Below, in pieces: positions 1 to 8,191 of a stretch of DNA of 64,000 nt (positions are counted from its first letter, which is position 1; each line of letters starts with the position of its first letter). Under the pieces are notes generated by a model. That model saw only the letters and a list, made by a program, of their open reading frames with translations. It searched no databases and had not been told where the DNA came from. The position numbers and the translations under genes are program-made. This stretch comes from Phycisphaerae bacterium (GTDB taxonomy: Bacteria > Planctomycetota > Phycisphaerae > UBA1845 > PWPN01): positions 19,453-83,452 of the forward strand of contig DAOOIV010000009.1 in NCBI GenBank assembly GCA_035384605.1, read 5' to 3'.

Positions 1-1
1 C

Positions 2-292
2 CTGGACTTTGACGCCATCGAGCTGTGGACCGGCGGATACGCCCATGCCCGGGGGGCCCGGGCCCGCAAGAGGTCGCTCAAGCAGCTCGAGACGGCCCTC
101 GAACTCGGCTGGGAACGCGGGCTGGTCGTTCACGGCGGGCACGGCCTGACCTATGACAACATCGGCCCGGTGGCCGAGATGGAATTCGAGGAGTTCAACA
201 TCGGGCACTCGATCGTCGCGAGAGCGATCTTGGTGGGCATGCGTGAAGCGGTTCGGCAGATGAAGGTGCTCGCCACCGGCGTGTTCCAGTAA
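2..292 (+). CDS. pdxJ: Pyridoxine 5'-phosphate synthase PdxJ, C-terminal part (5' end outside window)
   Basis: The reading frame is open from the window edge and ends in TAA, giving about 96 residues. PdxJ condenses 1-deoxy-xylulose 5-phosphate with 3-amino-2-oxopropyl phosphate to make pyridoxine 5'-phosphate in the cytoplasmic DXP-dependent vitamin B6 pathway. The fragment carries the family's C-terminal signatures: an IELWTGGYA strand, a VVHGGHGLTYDN phosphate-binding loop, and the closing FNIGHSIVARAI segment that is nearly diagnostic for PdxJ. It is followed after 26 bp by a secreted SGNH-like gene on the same strand, with no obvious functional link. The N-terminal half lies outside the window. 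Confidence 0.93.
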   Translation: MDFDAIELWTGGYAHARGARARKRSLKQLETALELGWERGLVVHGGHGLTYDNIGPVAEMEFEEFNIGHSIVARAILVGMREAVRQMKVLATGVFQ

Positions 293-318
293 TCGGCGGC
301 GGGGAGGCCAAAACGGCG

Positions 319-1956
319 ATGAAAGGTGTGGTGAGTACAGCCGCTGTTCTGCTGGCGACTATCGCCACGACGTTGTCCGCACAACCGACTTCGAGCGCGT
401 CGGCACCGGTGACTGCGACTGCGTCGGTACCCGCGCCGGTCGAGACCGCGGCACCGGCTCCGCCGCCGGTCCGGGCGACATTGCCCGCACCGAGCCCTGC
501 TACGAACGCTGCCCCCGCACCCCCGACGGCTCCCGCTTCAATGCCGACGACCGCTCCGGCGCCCCCCGGCAGCCTGGCCATCCGGGAGGGTGACGTGATC
601 GTCTTCCTGGGCGATGAATTGAGCGAAACGCCCGACGCCCGGCGAGGCGGTCGACCGACGTTCCCGCAACTGGTCGAGACGTTTCTGACGGTGCGTTATC
701 CCGAGCTGCACCGGAGCCCCTCGGCGGACGGACCACGGCCGGTCCGGTACATCTCTGTCGGCTGGGCAGGCGACACCGCTGCGCGGGCTTTGCTGCGGTT
801 GGAACGTGACGTTCTCATTCACAAGCCTACGGTGGTGGTCGTTTGCCTGGGAATCAATGACGCCGGTTACCTTAGTTTCGTCCCGGCCCGGTTGGAGGCG
901 ATGCAGCGTGATCTAACCAAGATCGTGCAGAAATGCCACGAAGCCGGCGCAAGGGTCTGGTTGATGTCTCCGCCCTGTGTGGAGGAGGAACGCGGCAAGA
1001 AAGCGCGCGTGGTTCGTGACGGACAGCGGGCGGTGGCCGACCTGGAAGTCATCCGATACAACGAGACACTGGCCAAGTATGCGGCCGCGATGAGGGAGAT
1101 TGCCGCGGCCAATCCGCCGGCCGGTTTCGCCGACTGGTTTGCTGAAGCGTCGGCCGCGAGCCGGCAGGTTCGCGCGTACCCAGGCGAGGACTGGCTGACT
1201 ACCGATGGGCGAACGCTGACTTTTCACGGGACGACGATCGGAGCAACCACGTTGCTGCGGGCATGGGGGGCCGAGCCGATTCGGGCGCTGCTTGAACTGG
1301 ATTGGACGGACGGCACGGCACGGATCAGCACCCACCAAGGGCAATCGTCAACCATGCTCGTGCAGATCGCGGATGATGAGAAACGAATTCTGTCTGTTGA
1401 CAACCTGCCGCTGCCATGGCCCTTGCCGAGTGAGGCCGGCGTCGGATTGCAGAGCGGGTGGAAAGCCGCTGATCTGTGCCAGATCATATTGCGCGTGCCC
1501 GATCCACCAGAGCAGGGGATTACGCTAGTCCAGGAAACGGACGACCATGGGGCCACAGCCCAGTGGCCTATCACTGCGGCCCAACTTCAGGCGGGTTTCA
1601 ACCTGGTGACGGCCGAGCCGTTGCGTTCGCCCAAGGGCGTCCGCGATCTGTACAATCTCATCGTCACCAAGAATCGCACGCGCGACACGATCTGGCGACG
1701 CCTGGAGCTGTCGGCGCCGCAGGAGCCCGAACTGACCGACGGCCATCGGCAACTCATCGAGGCATGGAAGGCTTACGTTGCGGGTTACGAACGAATCATC
1801 TATCGGTATCCGAAGACGTTCAGCGCCCGGTTTACATTGAGCGAGACGACCGAGTCCGAGCATCTGCCCACGAGCCAGCCGACCCGCTTACCACGGGTGG
1901 TGCCGTCATCACACAACCCGATCCCGGCCACGTTGCCGGCTGCCGTGCATCCTTGA
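319..1956 (+). CDS. Secreted SGNH/GDSL-fold protein with altered catalytic residues
   Basis: The 545-residue protein starts with a signal peptide (about residues 1-21), followed by an Ala/Pro/Thr-rich linker to about residue 85 and an SGNH-hydrolase-like domain. Block I reads VIVFLGDELSE, so the position normally held by the nucleophilic Ser of GDS is Glu100. Block II (GWAGDTA, about 148-154) and block III (GIND, 178-181) are well kept. The usual C-terminal DxxH is not evident in TTDGRTLTFHGTTIG. Relatives in planctomycetes are secreted esterase-like proteins; this one may be a binding or pseudo-enzyme form, which is inference. The C-terminal ~200 residues after the SGNH domain are not recognised. 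Start chosen at the ATG giving a clean signal peptide. Confidence 0.8.
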   Translation: MKGVVSTAAVLLATIATTLSAQPTSSASAPVTATASVPAPVETAAPAPPPVRATLPAPSPATNAAPAPPTAPASMPTTAPAPPGSLAIREGDVIVFLGDELSETPDARRGGRPTFPQLVETFLTVRYPELHRSPSADGPRPVRYISVGWAGDTAARALLRLERDVLIHKPTVVVVCLGINDAGYLSFVPARLEAMQRDLTKIVQKCHEAGARVWLMSPPCVEEERGKKARVVRDGQRAVADLEVIRYNETLAKYAAAMREIAAANPPAGFADWFAEASAASRQVRAYPGEDWLTTDGRTLTFHGTTIGATTLLRAWGAEPIRALLELDWTDGTARISTHQGQSSTMLVQIADDEKRILSVDNLPLPWPLPSEAGVGLQSGWKAADLCQIILRVPDPPEQGITLVQETDDHGATAQWPITAAQLQAGFNLVTAEPLRSPKGVRDLYNLIVTKNRTRDTIWRRLELSAPQEPELTDGHRQLIEAWKAYVAGYERIIYRYPKTFSARFTLSETTESEHLPTSQPTRLPRVVPSSHNPIPATLPAAVHP

Positions 1957-2375
1957 ACTCTTCCAGCCCGGTCGCGGGGGACTCCGGAACGCCTTTAGTC
2001 CCTCCCGTCGCGACTGGTGCGCATTTTGCGCGCATGTTTCTGGATCGCAGAGCGCTTGGGTTGCGGCCCGCAAAAAGGCGGTCCGCCTCGGGGCCATTCC
2101 GTCAGGACCGTGGTTGCTCACCACGGCGAGGCGGACCTGCGACAGCAGGACCGTTAAGGGAGCGGTCCCTGGAAGATCGCAGCAAACAAACGAAGAACGG
2201 AGCAAACCGCACAGCAACCACGCCGCAAAGGGGTTGCGTCCACGGGGTCGCGGTTCTGAACAGGGGGCTGAAAGAACGGTCAGGCGTCTTCGGCAAGTTT
2301 CTGACGACACACGGAGACACTGACGCAGGCGGCGTTCCAGTTGCCTGAAGGGACCTCACGGATTACAAGGTTGGC
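1957..2375. other. Intergenic region holding a truncated copy of the dispersed element
   Basis: About 420 bp separate the SGNH-like gene from the lipoprotein gene. The left part contains a truncated, inverted copy of the dispersed element (2027-2090). A short inverted repeat GGACCG/CGGTCC lies at about 2148-2168. I see no convincing ORF. Confidence 0.55.
2027..2090 (-). repeat. Dispersed ~98-bp element, copy A (truncated)
   Basis: On the minus strand this matches the first two thirds of the element seen complete near 13.6 and 35.8 kb: the palindromic GGCGGACCGCC head, the T-run, GCGGGCCGCAACCCAAGCG, and the CATGCGCGCA segment. Similarity stops there; the right end with the CAGATATCTG palindrome is missing. 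The first bases read CGAGG instead of CTAAGG. Confidence 0.8.
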
Positions 2376-3062
2376 ATGACGCGTGCGATGAAGTGCTTCT
2401 GCCTGCTGATGGCGGCCGGCCTGTGGGCTTGCGGCTGTGACGATTCCAGCGAACACGAGGCAACACCCGCCCTGCCGCCCGAGCACGTCGCCCCGCCTCC
2501 GTCCGCAACCGACCCCGAGCCGCCGCCGCGGGAGAGCCCTGACTCGGTCGAACCCGACATCCTGATCTCGCCAAAGACGCGATCGGCGACCAAGCCGTCT
2601 TCTGCGGGCACCCGGCCGGAGCGCACAGAGCCCTTTCAGCCGCTGGCCGACGCCAGAACAGGCGAGTGGGCGCTCTACGAGGCGCTGGATTCCCAGACGC
2701 TGCTGTATCGGGTTAAGGAAGTGGGCATTACACGGGTGAAGACTGAGGTGCGGGTGACGCTGGACGGACGCCCGCTCGGCATGCCGGCCGAACGCGAAGA
2801 TTTGCGAACCGCCGATCCGTTGGCGTGGGACCGCCCTTCCGATGGGCACCGGCAGACAAGCCGGACGACGATTCAAGCGGGGGGACGAGATTGGGACGCC
2901 GTCCTCTATGAGGACCGGTGGACGGAGGAGGGGGTGAAGTACGTCCGGCGAACATGGGTCAGCCCCGCAGTACCGGTGTTCGGTATCGTCCGGATGGAGC
3001 TGACAGGCGACGGCACCGTCGAAGCTCGACTCGAACTCACTGAGGCCGGACAGACGGAGTGA
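2376..3062 (+). CDS. Putative lipoprotein of unknown function
   Basis: The 228-residue product begins with a basic start and a hydrophobic stretch ending in GLWACGC, a plausible lipobox with Cys at about residue 19-21, so export and lipid anchoring are likely. Residues ~25-80 are Pro/Glu/Ser-rich and probably a flexible tether. The folded part (~90-228) has alternating beta-type segments (WALYEALDSQTLLYRV, YEDRWTEEGVKYVRRTWVS, VFGIVRMEL), resembling uncharacterised planctomycete lipoproteins, but I do not recognise a named family. The start could also be Met5. It is convergent with yidC, with 57 bp between the stop codons. Confidence 0.7.
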   Translation: MTRAMKCFCLLMAAGLWACGCDDSSEHEATPALPPEHVAPPPSATDPEPPPRESPDSVEPDILISPKTRSATKPSSAGTRPERTEPFQPLADARTGEWALYEALDSQTLLYRVKEVGITRVKTEVRVTLDGRPLGMPAEREDLRTADPLAWDRPSDGHRQTSRTTIQAGGRDWDAVLYEDRWTEEGVKYVRRTWVSPAVPVFGIVRMELTGDGTVEARLELTEAGQTE

Positions 3063-3119
3063 GTGCCGGCGGGCGAGCCGCCAGTGACACGGCAGAGAGC
3101 AAAAGCCGCCTGCATTCTG

Positions 3120-5225
3120 TCATCTTCTTCCTTTGCTCCTCTGGCTCTGGACGCGTTTGGCTTGTTCGATTTGTTTCTGAAGTTCCTGCCACTTGGCCTG
3201 CAACCAGGATTTGCGCCGGCCATCCCCACCGAAAGCGTTGGACAAGAGCCGCCTGAGGGGACCCGGATGTGCTTTTGCGGCTTCGCTGCGGGCTTCGAGC
3301 TCGGCGATGTGCCGGCGAATACGCCACTGTTCGATGATGCCAAAGATATTGCTGGCCATGATATACAACGTCAGGCCGCTGGGAGCGTTGTAGAGGATGA
3401 ACATGAAAAACACGCTCATGAACATCATCATCTTGCGCTGCTGTTCAAGCTGGTCGGGGCTTCGATCGCTCGAGGTGTTGCCCCGCGGCATGAATTTGGT
3501 CTGCAGGACCTGAGTAATAGCCAACAGGATCGGAAGGACATTGAGGTGCTCGACGGGCCCGCCGAGGAGCCAGCCGAGCAGGGGTACGTTTACCGGCCGA
3601 TTGAAGAGTCTCATGAACTGGTCCGGTTGGGTAAGATCCTTGATCCACCATCCGTCGAGCGGGGCGTGGCGCATTTCGACCGTGTAGCTCAAGGCGGTCC
3701 AGAGGGCAACCCAGATGGGAATCTGGATCATCATGGGCAGGCAGGTAAGCATCTGGCCGGCGGGGTTGATCCCTTCCTCCTTCATGACTTCCGCCATGGC
3801 CTGGTTCATACGGGCGCGGTCGTTGGCGTATTTCTCCTTAATGGCGTCCATCTTCGGCTTGAGCCGGGCCTGGCTCTTCTGCATTTTCTGCATATTGATC
3901 TGGCCCTTGACCGAAAGCGGATGGAGAATGGCCTTGACCACCAGCACCAGGACGATGATGGAGAGACCGTAGTTGTGCGGCCAGATAGCATGGACGCCGT
4001 TCAGCAGAACCATCATCAGGCCGACGAGCCAGCCCGGTGTGCACCAGGCAAACTCGCCGCTGAGCATCTGGTAATAAGAGCGCCGGGCGTAGGTCTCCAC
4101 CGACTCGAAGATGCGTTTGGATTTCGGCCCCATGTAGAGATCGAAGGCCAGGCCGCTTAAGCCTCCCGTCGGAATGCTGATCGGCTCGGTGATGAAGCGG
4201 AAAGCCAGGTCCTGCCGTTCGACCTGCGCGTCATCCTTAACCTGGGGGGCAAAAACAATCGCCTCGGCTCGCGTGAATCGCGACGGAACATCGCCATGGT
4301 CGCGCCCGCTTGGCGCCATGATGCAGCCGAAATACTTGTTGCCTTCGGCGACCCATGCGATCCGGCTTCCCTCGTTGATGTCAGAACCCAACTCGATCTG
4401 AGTACGCTTGATCACGTCGGCGCGGGGGTGAAGCTTCGACGCCACAGCGCCGTTTCGCCACACCGCACCAATGACCTTACGGTCCTCGCCTCGCAGGTCC
4501 TCTTTCCGGAAACCAATCGGCCCCTGCTGCGTGACGATGATCTGGACCGGTTGGCCATAGCGGTTCTCGAATTGGAGCGACATTTGCGCATCCGAGGTTC
4601 GTGATTTGGCCTCCTGGGGGGCGAGCTGATAAGTCTTCAATACACGAAGGAGCGGCTTGCCGTCGGGCGTGCTGACGTCGACGCTGAACACCACCTGCTG
4701 TTCGGTGTAAGACTCGACCTTCCAGACGGCCTCATCAAGGGGTACGTCGAGAGCAGGATTCAGCACTCGCAACGTCGTCGGGAAGGAATTGAGCACGCGC
4801 AGGCGGCCCGACTTGTCAACCAGTTCGACAGGCTCCACCAGGGAATAGGGTTCCCTTTTCTCAACCGTCTGGTAATGACCTCGAAGGCGGACCTTTGAAA
4901 CGACGGCTCCAGACGGATGGACGGTTATCTCCATCGGGAAGGGGCTGTCGGCGGATGCGGCACCGAGAACCAGCGGCCGGGTATCGGATCCCCGGCTGAT
5001 TACAGCCTTGTCGGACGCCGGCCCACTTGCGGGAAAAGCCTCGGGAGTTGGAGCGGACGGAGCGGTGCTGAGGGGCGCGGGCCGGCTCGTGGCCTCGTTG
5101 ACCGCCGTCGCGGGCTGCGTCGCGGGTTGTGTCGGCTGCGGCCAGATCATCCTGGCCAGGAGCAACCAGGCATAGAAGACCGCTATGGCGGCCAGCATAG
5201 CGGAGATCATTCGTCGCGTTTCCAT
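3120..5225 (-). CDS. yidC: Membrane protein insertase YidC
   Basis: The 701-residue YidC/Oxa1 family protein inserts and folds inner-membrane proteins, alone or with SecYEG. The N-terminus is a signal anchor (about residues 7-27), followed by a Pro/Ala/Thr-rich linker and a large periplasmic P1 domain (about 80-370). The conserved membrane core follows: a helix around WLVGLMMVLLNGVHAIW, then VVKAILHPLSVKGQ with the positively charged groove position, a cytoplasmic coiled-coil hairpin (KMQKSQARLKPKMDAIKEK), and GINPAGQMLTCLPMMIQIPI. A basic tail ends in SKGRR. An AAAGGA ribosome site lies just before the ATG, and the length fits the Gram-negative type. The rnpA and mnmE neighbours seen in many genomes are absent here. 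Confidence 0.96.
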   Translation of the reverse strand: METRRMISAMLAAIAVFYAWLLLARMIWPQPTQPATQPATAVNEATSRPAPLSTAPSAPTPEAFPASGPASDKAVISRGSDTRPLVLGAASADSPFPMEITVHPSGAVVSKVRLRGHYQTVEKREPYSLVEPVELVDKSGRLRVLNSFPTTLRVLNPALDVPLDEAVWKVESYTEQQVVFSVDVSTPDGKPLLRVLKTYQLAPQEAKSRTSDAQMSLQFENRYGQPVQIIVTQQGPIGFRKEDLRGEDRKVIGAVWRNGAVASKLHPRADVIKRTQIELGSDINEGSRIAWVAEGNKYFGCIMAPSGRDHGDVPSRFTRAEAIVFAPQVKDDAQVERQDLAFRFITEPISIPTGGLSGLAFDLYMGPKSKRIFESVETYARRSYYQMLSGEFAWCTPGWLVGLMMVLLNGVHAIWPHNYGLSIIVLVLVVKAILHPLSVKGQINMQKMQKSQARLKPKMDAIKEKYANDRARMNQAMAEVMKEEGINPAGQMLTCLPMMIQIPIWVALWTALSYTVEMRHAPLDGWWIKDLTQPDQFMRLFNRPVNVPLLGWLLGGPVEHLNVLPILLAITQVLQTKFMPRGNTSSDRSPDQLEQQRKMMMFMSVFFMFILYNAPSGLTLYIMASNIFGIIEQWRIRRHIAELEARSEAAKAHPGPLRRLLSNAFGGDGRRKSWLQAKWQELQKQIEQAKRVQSQRSKGRR

Positions 5226-5352
5226 CGTTTCCTTTCCGGCTATGGTATGGAGGCAATGAAGCCGGGCGCGGCGGCAGCGAGCGAACCAGCCACTTCACCG
5301 ACCGCTTGGGCCAGCGGCATCCAACACGGGATCCGCCGCCCACACGGCCGGA

Positions 5353-6114
5353 TCATCGCCCTTCCAGCAGGCGGTGTCCAAGGAAATCATCCAAATCGGG
5401 CGTGCTCAGGATCTTGTGCACGGTCTTCTCAACGTCGTATTCGAGCCGAACAAACTCCACCCGCCCGTCATCCACGATGCCGTAAGCTGCCCGCGGATCG
5501 CGATCGCGAGGCTGCCCCAGGCTCCCGACGTTGATGATCACCTTGTCGTCTTCAGCGATCTCATAAACACCGGGTTCCGCCAATTCGCCCGGCGACTCGA
5601 AATAAGGATCGTCCACAAAAACGCCCGGCACGTGGGTGTGACCGACGAAGCAAGCCACCTCATTGAACCGCTCGAAATTGGACATCAGTTTGGCCGGGTT
5701 GGAGTAGACGTCGTCACCAAAGAGGTACTCGTTCACGGGTCGCCGGGGCGACCCATGGACGAAGAGCATTCCCTCATAGACCAGGCGAGGGGGCAACTTT
5801 CCGAGGAACTCCCATCGCCGGTCTCGGATGGCCTTATTCGGCTCGTCCTCAAGCACCTGTCGCGTCCAGTAGCAAGCCCGCTCGGCACCGATGTTGAAGT
5901 TGAAGGGTTCGTAGAAGACGGCCGCATCGTGATTGCCGCAGATGCAATACTGGGCCCGCTCGATGATCAGATCGATACACTCCTTGGGGTTTGCGCCATA
6001 TCCTACGATGTCGCCTAGACATACAATTGTCTTGATGCCTCGGCGGTCGATATCGGCGAGGACGACCTCAAGTGCCTCAATGTTGGAATGTATATCCGTA
6101 ATAACAGCAAACAT
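5353..6114 (-). CDS. Calcineurin-like metallophosphoesterase (cytoplasmic)
   Basis: About 253 residues with the metal-binding motifs of the metallophosphoesterase superfamily: DIHSNIEAL near the start, CLGDIVGYG, CGNHD, and C-terminal GHTH in VGHTHVPGVF. Family members of this DIHSN/GYGANP type are diadenosine-tetraphosphatase-like or uncharacterised phosphodiesterases; the substrate cannot be told from sequence. The frame has an upstream ATG at 6132 (MTGYRR), but the family normally starts at the Met directly before FAVITDIHSN, which I chose. No signal peptide. It lies 127 bp upstream of yidC on the same strand. A second, smaller phosphoesterase is divergent 270 bp away. Confidence 0.85.
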   Translation of the reverse strand: MFAVITDIHSNIEALEVVLADIDRRGIKTIVCLGDIVGYGANPKECIDLIIERAQYCICGNHDAAVFYEPFNFNIGAERACYWTRQVLEDEPNKAIRDRRWEFLGKLPPRLVYEGMLFVHGSPRRPVNEYLFGDDVYSNPAKLMSNFERFNEVACFVGHTHVPGVFVDDPYFESPGELAEPGVYEIAEDDKVIINVGSLGQPRDRDPRAAYGIVDDGRVEFVRLEYDVEKTVHKILSTPDLDDFLGHRLLEGR

Positions 6115-6385
6115 CCGTCTGTATCCCGTCATCTCGCAGGCCGGCAGCCGGCCGTGGGTCTATCCGGATCCTGCCCGAAGGCACATCCTCCAGCCGACTT
6201 ATGCTAAACACAGACGGCCAATGACGCAAATGCCCACAAGCATGACACTTGGGCCAGCCGGGTTCATCCTGCGGGACTGTTCAAAGGGGACAGGATGGCC
6301 ATAATGGGGTGCCCTCAGAGAGCGCGCGCGACCGGAATCAGTATGACCGGTCGGTAGAAGGTCCTCCTCGGAGGCGAAACCGGGA

Positions 6386-6868
6386 ATGAGGCTCGGCATT
6401 TTGTCTGACCCCCACGGCAACGCAGCAATGGTTCATCGCGCCTTGGTATTGCTCGATGCCCGAGGTGCTGAGGCTTTTATCTTGTGCGGGGACATCGGTG
6501 GCCTGAACGTTCTGGAAGAGCTTGTCGGTCGTCGATGCTGGTTCGTGTGGGGCAATACGGACTGCCCCGACCCGACGTGGCGGGCCCAGGTCGAGTCAAT
6601 GGGTTTACCTTGGCCAAATGGCCCCCTGGAGTTGCGGCTCGAGGGCAAGCGAATCGGCGTGTTTCATGGAAACGAAAAGGAATTCGTCAAGGCCTATGAG
6701 CGGGCAGACCGCGACTACCTGCTTTTCGGGCATACGCACCGGCGACACGACAGCCGCAGCGGTGGCATGCGAATCATCAATCCGGGCGCCCTTCATCGAG
6801 TCCGCGTGCCAACGGTGGCGCTGCTGGATCTGAGGACCGACGATCTGGAATTCATCGAAGTGGTGTAG
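6386..6868 (+). CDS. YfcE/MJ0936-type phosphodiesterase
   Basis: This compact 160-residue metallophosphoesterase has the short YfcE-like layout: ILSDPHGN (normally SDxHG) at the start, CGDIGG, WGNTDCPD in place of GNxD, FHGNEKEF and FGHTHRRHD. Proteins of this size cleave model phosphodiesters and have uncertain physiological substrates. A GGAGG lies 11 nt before the ATG. The M20 peptidase gene follows after 23 bp, so the two are probably co-transcribed. Confidence 0.88.
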   Translation: MRLGILSDPHGNAAMVHRALVLLDARGAEAFILCGDIGGLNVLEELVGRRCWFVWGNTDCPDPTWRAQVESMGLPWPNGPLELRLEGKRIGVFHGNEKEFVKAYERADRDYLLFGHTHRRHDSRSGGMRIINPGALHRVRVPTVALLDLRTDDLEFIEVV

Positions 6869-6891
6869 AGAGACGGACGGATCTGCAATTC

Positions 6892-8079
6892 ATGCGACAG
6901 CTTAGCAGAGAAGAGCAACAACGTGCATGTCGACTGCTGGCCGACCTGGTGCGGATTCCAAGCGTTGTCTCGACACCTGAGCAGGCCAATCGCGATCGGG
7001 CTGAGGAACGGATGGCGGAATACCTGACCGACCATTTGTCCCGGATGGGAATGCAGGTCGAACGACAAGAGGTCTTTCCGGGACGTCCCAATCTCATTGC
7101 CTACTGGCCGGGTCAAGGAACCGGCAAGCGGCTTGTTCTCTCCGCCCACATGGACACGGTGCCGACCGAGGGAATGACCGTAGATCCGTTCGCGGCTGAG
7201 ATTCGCGGGGGACGCATGTACGGCCGCGGCACGTGCGACACGAAAGGATCGCTCGCCAGCCTGTTGACCGCCTTGGCCCTGGCACATGAAGCGGGACGGT
7301 TGCCCAGCGACCGGCTGTGCTTCGTGGCCACGGTGAGCGAAGAAACGGGCTGTGACGGCGCAACGGCTCTGGTGAGGTCGGGCTTCACCGCAGACGCGGC
7401 CATCGTCGGCGAGCCCACGAACTGCGAGGTCGTGACCGCCCATAAGAGCCCCCTGTGGCTGGAGATCGAAACGCACGGTCGTTCGTGTCACGCCTCACTA
7501 CCGACTCAAGGTACAAACGCGATCGAGTTGATGGCCAGAGTGGTTGATTTCGTCGGGGACCCCTGGAAAAGGCACATCGGCCGTCGGTCTCACCCCCTTC
7601 TCGGGACCTCGACCTGCGTGGTGACCACCATCAACGGCGGGAGCAAGATCAATGTGATCCCGTCCAGTTGCCGCGCCCAGATCGACGGGCGATTCATTCC
7701 CGGCGAACCGGCGGACCGTATCGTCGCTGATTTCACGCGGATGCTGTCGGATTATCTGGGCGGTCGGGAGAAGTTCAGCATCCTGAGCCGGCGGACACAC
7801 CCCCCGCTGGATTGTCCGGCAGACAAGCCGTTGCCCCGGAAGCTGCTGACTGTGTGCCGAGAGGCCAACGGACAAAGCGCCCCACGTGGAGTGAATTACT
7901 TTGCCGACACCGGACCGTTCAGCGAAGCGGGTATCGCCTCGCTGCTTTTCGGTCCGGGTGATATCGCCCAGGCTCACACGGCCGACGAATCCGTCGAGTT
8001 GGCCCAGGTCTACCAGGCCACGGAGATCATCCTCGCGCTGCTGACGAGCCACGCGGGGCGATCCATCATCGACGAATAG
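6892..8079 (+). CDS. M20 family metallopeptidase (ArgE/DapE/CPG2-like)
   Basis: The 395-residue protein has the M20 dinuclear-zinc set: SAHMDTVP (His, and Asp of the active site), YGRGTCDTKG (bridging Asp), SEETGCDG (catalytic Glu and ligand), a GEPTN ligand loop, and a C-terminal AHTADESV His ligand. A dimerisation (lid) domain sits at about residues 180-290. The family hydrolyses N-acyl amino acids or small peptides such as acetylornithine or succinyl-diaminopimelate; the exact substrate is not evident, and no arginine or lysine pathway gene is adjacent. No signal peptide, so it is cytoplasmic. Confidence 0.88.
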   Translation: MRQLSREEQQRACRLLADLVRIPSVVSTPEQANRDRAEERMAEYLTDHLSRMGMQVERQEVFPGRPNLIAYWPGQGTGKRLVLSAHMDTVPTEGMTVDPFAAEIRGGRMYGRGTCDTKGSLASLLTALALAHEAGRLPSDRLCFVATVSEETGCDGATALVRSGFTADAAIVGEPTNCEVVTAHKSPLWLEIETHGRSCHASLPTQGTNAIELMARVVDFVGDPWKRHIGRRSHPLLGTSTCVVTTINGGSKINVIPSSCRAQIDGRFIPGEPADRIVADFTRMLSDYLGGREKFSILSRRTHPPLDCPADKPLPRKLLTVCREANGQSAPRGVNYFADTGPFSEAGIASLLFGPGDIAQAHTADESVELAQVYQATEIILALLTSHAGRSIIDE

Positions 8080-8191
8080 GCGCATGGCCGGAGCACGGGT
8101 CGATTGCCCGCCGACTTGCGAGTACCATAGCGCCGCCCTGGCGTTTGCGTGGTTGTGATTTCGCGCCGTGCTTGCAGAAAGGCAGGGAAAC

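Noticed and set aside
3063..4160. 365-codon plus-strand frame opposite yidC
   Set aside because: It is the antisense shadow of a certain yidC gene; composition (His/Asp/Ala-rich) and the lack of a domain argue against it.
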